Shown here: in pieces, positions 5,342 to 6,515 of the stretch
Layout: each line of letters begins with the position of its first letter
Numbering within the stretch: position 1 is the stretch's first letter
Source: an uncultured Lachnospiraceae bacterium
GTDB lineage: Bacteria; Bacillota; Clostridia; Lachnospirales; Lachnospiraceae
Assembly: GCA_947174615.1 (NCBI GenBank)
Contig: CAMWJQ010000236.1
Coordinates: forward strand, 1 to 6,515
Length of the DNA: 6,515 nt
Direction of reading: 5' to 3'
Translations under genes and position numbers: made by a program
Notes under the pieces: generated by a model
The model's input: the letters and a program-made list of their open reading frames with translations, nothing else
Databases searched by the model: none
What the model was told of the DNA's origin: nothing

Positions 5342-6379
5342 ATGAAAATGAGGAAACCTGTAATTTTTTGTATGATGTGTATGCTGGTTCTGAGCATCAG
5401 CGGATGTTCATGGAAACAAAATCAGGATATGGAGGAATATTCGGAGCCTTTCTTTGCAATGGATACCTATATGACTTTTACTGCATATGGGACGGATGCG
5501 GAACCGGCTGTTCTTGCGGCAGAAGACAAGATAAGGGAGTTAGAGGCTTTATGGTCCGTTACAAACGAAAACAGTGATGTTTATATGATCAATCACAGTG
5601 GCGGACGGAGCGTGACGGTAGACAGGAAGACGGCAGAACTGCTTTCCTTTACATTGGATATGGCGGAAAAAACAGGGGGAGTGCTGGAACCAACAATCTA
5701 CCCGGTTCTGACTGCATGGGGATTTACGACCGGAGAGAACCGGGTTCCAACGGAAACGGAACTCGCTGTACTCTTAGAAAAGGTCGGTTATGACAGAGTA
5801 GAACTGGATGATAATCAGATTCAAATAGAGCCTGACAGCATGATTGATCTGGGTGCTGTAGGAAAGGGATATGCAGGGGATGAGGCGGCACAGGTTTTGC
5901 GTGAACGTGGCATTACCGCCGCATTGCTTGACATAGGAGGAAATATCCAGACAGTCGGATCAAAACCGGACGGGAGTGACTGGCGTATAGGATTAAAAGA
6001 TCCGTTTTCGGGAGGAGTGCTTGGAACCCTTCAGGTATCAGATATGGCTGTGGTTACTTCCGGAAATTATGAGCGCTTTTTTACCGGAGAGGATGGCAAA
6101 ACATATGGGCATATCATTGATCCTGCGACAGGGCATCCGGTGGAGAATGGTATTGCTTCAGTATCGGTTATCGCCAGTGAAGGGAAACTATGTGATGCGC
6201 TCTCTACGGCGCTTTTTGTCATGGGGCTGGAAGGGGCGGAAGATTACTGGAGACTATATCGGGGGTTTGAGATGATCCTGATCATGGAAGATGGAAATAT
6301 ATATATGACAGAGGGAATAAAAGACAGGTTTACCCTGAGCAGGGATTACAAGGATATGACCATCAATGTCATAGACTGA
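5342..6379 (+). CDS. apbE: ApbE family FAD:protein FMN transferase, lipoprotein
   Basis: The protein of 345 residues is the usual length. It should transfer FMN from FAD to Thr/Ser of extracytoplasmic flavoproteins (EC 2.7.1.180), using Mg2+. A lipoprotein signal (MKMRKPVIFCMMCMLVLSISGC, lipobox ISGC with Cys22) anchors it outside the membrane. Family motifs follow in order: MDTYM (40-44), LEPTIYPV (115-122), DLGAVGKGYAGD (169-180), LLDIGGN (195-201), TSGNYERFF (239-247), GHIIDPATG (256-264) and DALSTALFVMG (285-295). The open frame extends upstream to 5231, but that would bury the signal peptide and overlap DUF4405. ATG 5342 (or 5348) gives a clean signal peptide although its ribosome site is weak (AAGG at 5326-5329). 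A stronger AAGGAG (5274-5279) precedes only an ATT codon. Placement after DUF4405 supports a flavinylation and electron-transfer role. No substrate with an FMN_bind domain is in the window. Confidence 0.93.
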   Translation: MKMRKPVIFCMMCMLVLSISGCSWKQNQDMEEYSEPFFAMDTYMTFTAYGTDAEPAVLAAEDKIRELEALWSVTNENSDVYMINHSGGRSVTVDRKTAELLSFTLDMAEKTGGVLEPTIYPVLTAWGFTTGENRVPTETELAVLLEKVGYDRVELDDNQIQIEPDSMIDLGAVGKGYAGDEAAQVLRERGITAALLDIGGNIQTVGSKPDGSDWRIGLKDPFSGGVLGTLQVSDMAVVTSGNYERFFTGEDGKTYGHIIDPATGHPVENGIASVSVIASEGKLCDALSTALFVMGLEGAEDYWRLYRGFEMILIMEDGNIYMTEGIKDRFTLSRDYKDMTINVID

Positions 6380-6515
6380 CGGGGACTGGAACAGGAGGAA
6401 GGAAAAGTGGTTTACAGAGATAGAGGATGAGTGAGCGGATTTATTAAAAGTTAATGAAATAACTTGGGTGGATTGGATTGTATTTTGTTTTTATCAGATT
6501 TATACTGAATATATC
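6380..6515 (+). other. Region after apbE with orphan ribosome binding site and mini reading frames
   Basis: A strong AGGAGG (6393-6398) stands eight bases before GTG 6407, but that frame stops after seven codons (VVYRDRG). A second frame from ATG 6427, touching its stop, has only six codons (MSERIY). This looks like the start of a further operon gene that has been lost or frameshifted, or a short leader peptide. A weak inverted repeat AAGTTA/TAACTT (6448-6453, 6460-6465) has no T-run directly after it. Confidence 0.35.
6478..6506 (+). promoter_or_regulatory. Possible promoter reading out of the window
   Basis: TTGTAT (6478-6483) and TATACT (6501-6506) are separated by 17 bases. The -10 is near-consensus but the -35 matches only in TTG. 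The first gene it would serve lies beyond the right edge. Confidence 0.35.

Noticed and set aside
1..6515. Apparent absence of GGATCC although several GATCC sites occur
   Set aside because: I found none by eye, but fewer than two are expected by chance in 6.5 kb, so this is not evidence of site avoidance.
1..6515. CRISPR arrays, tRNA or rRNA genes
   Set aside because: I saw no regularly spaced identical repeats with spacers and no tRNA or rRNA signature.

Overview
The window looks like chromosomal DNA of a low-GC Gram-positive, probably a gut-type Clostridia/Lachnospiraceae anaerobe. This rests on strong GGAGG-type ribosome binding sites, sigma-A promoters, an extracytoplasmic flavin gene set (DUF4405 plus lipoprotein ApbE) and a flavodoxin of the long Clostridial type. 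The species cannot be named from the sequence.

Layout: (1) Positions 1-170 are relatively GC-rich and hold what looks like the last codons of a site-specific recombinase, followed by a stem-loop terminator. (2) Positions about 171-746 are AT-rich, with no recognisable gene, only weak or decayed reading frames. (3) Positions 747-2943 hold a complete type II restriction-modification system closely related to BamHI. The endonuclease (R) and a small controller protein (C) are on the minus strand and overlap by 7 bases. The methyltransferase (M) is divergent on the plus strand. The 104-base C-M intergenic space has a near-consensus promoter for M, a tandem C-box operator and a plausible overlapping C/R promoter. 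(4) Positions 2944-3250 hold a terminator hairpin and a decayed fragment with an insertion-sequence-like zinc-ribbon start. (5) From about 3250 to 6379 the composition shifts back to a moderate-GC plus-strand gene cluster: the 3' half of a flavodoxin whose 5' half is missing, a secreted PF00756-type esterase that appears to lack its C-terminal catalytic-His segment, a six-helix DUF4405/cytochrome b561-like membrane protein, and an ApbE-type FMN transferase lipoprotein.

How the genes work together: R cuts unmodified DNA and M protects the host's copies of the same site. Every BamHI catalytic and base-contacting residue I can recall is conserved in R, so the predicted target is GGATCC. C probably switches expression by binding the C-boxes, which would block the M promoter and help the C/R promoter, giving the methylate-first timing expected on entry into a naive host. 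DUF4405 and ApbE suggest electron transfer across the membrane to flavinylated proteins, though no FMN_bind substrate is in the window.

The most informative whole-window reading is that the R-M system and its AT-rich flanks are an inserted, horizontally acquired island. The insertion cut a flavodoxin-esterase-DUF4405-ApbE operon, removing the 5' part of the flavodoxin gene and probably the operon's original promoter. I see no convincing undescribed system. The value here is a well-preserved BamHI-type system in an unexpected setting, with a readable control region.
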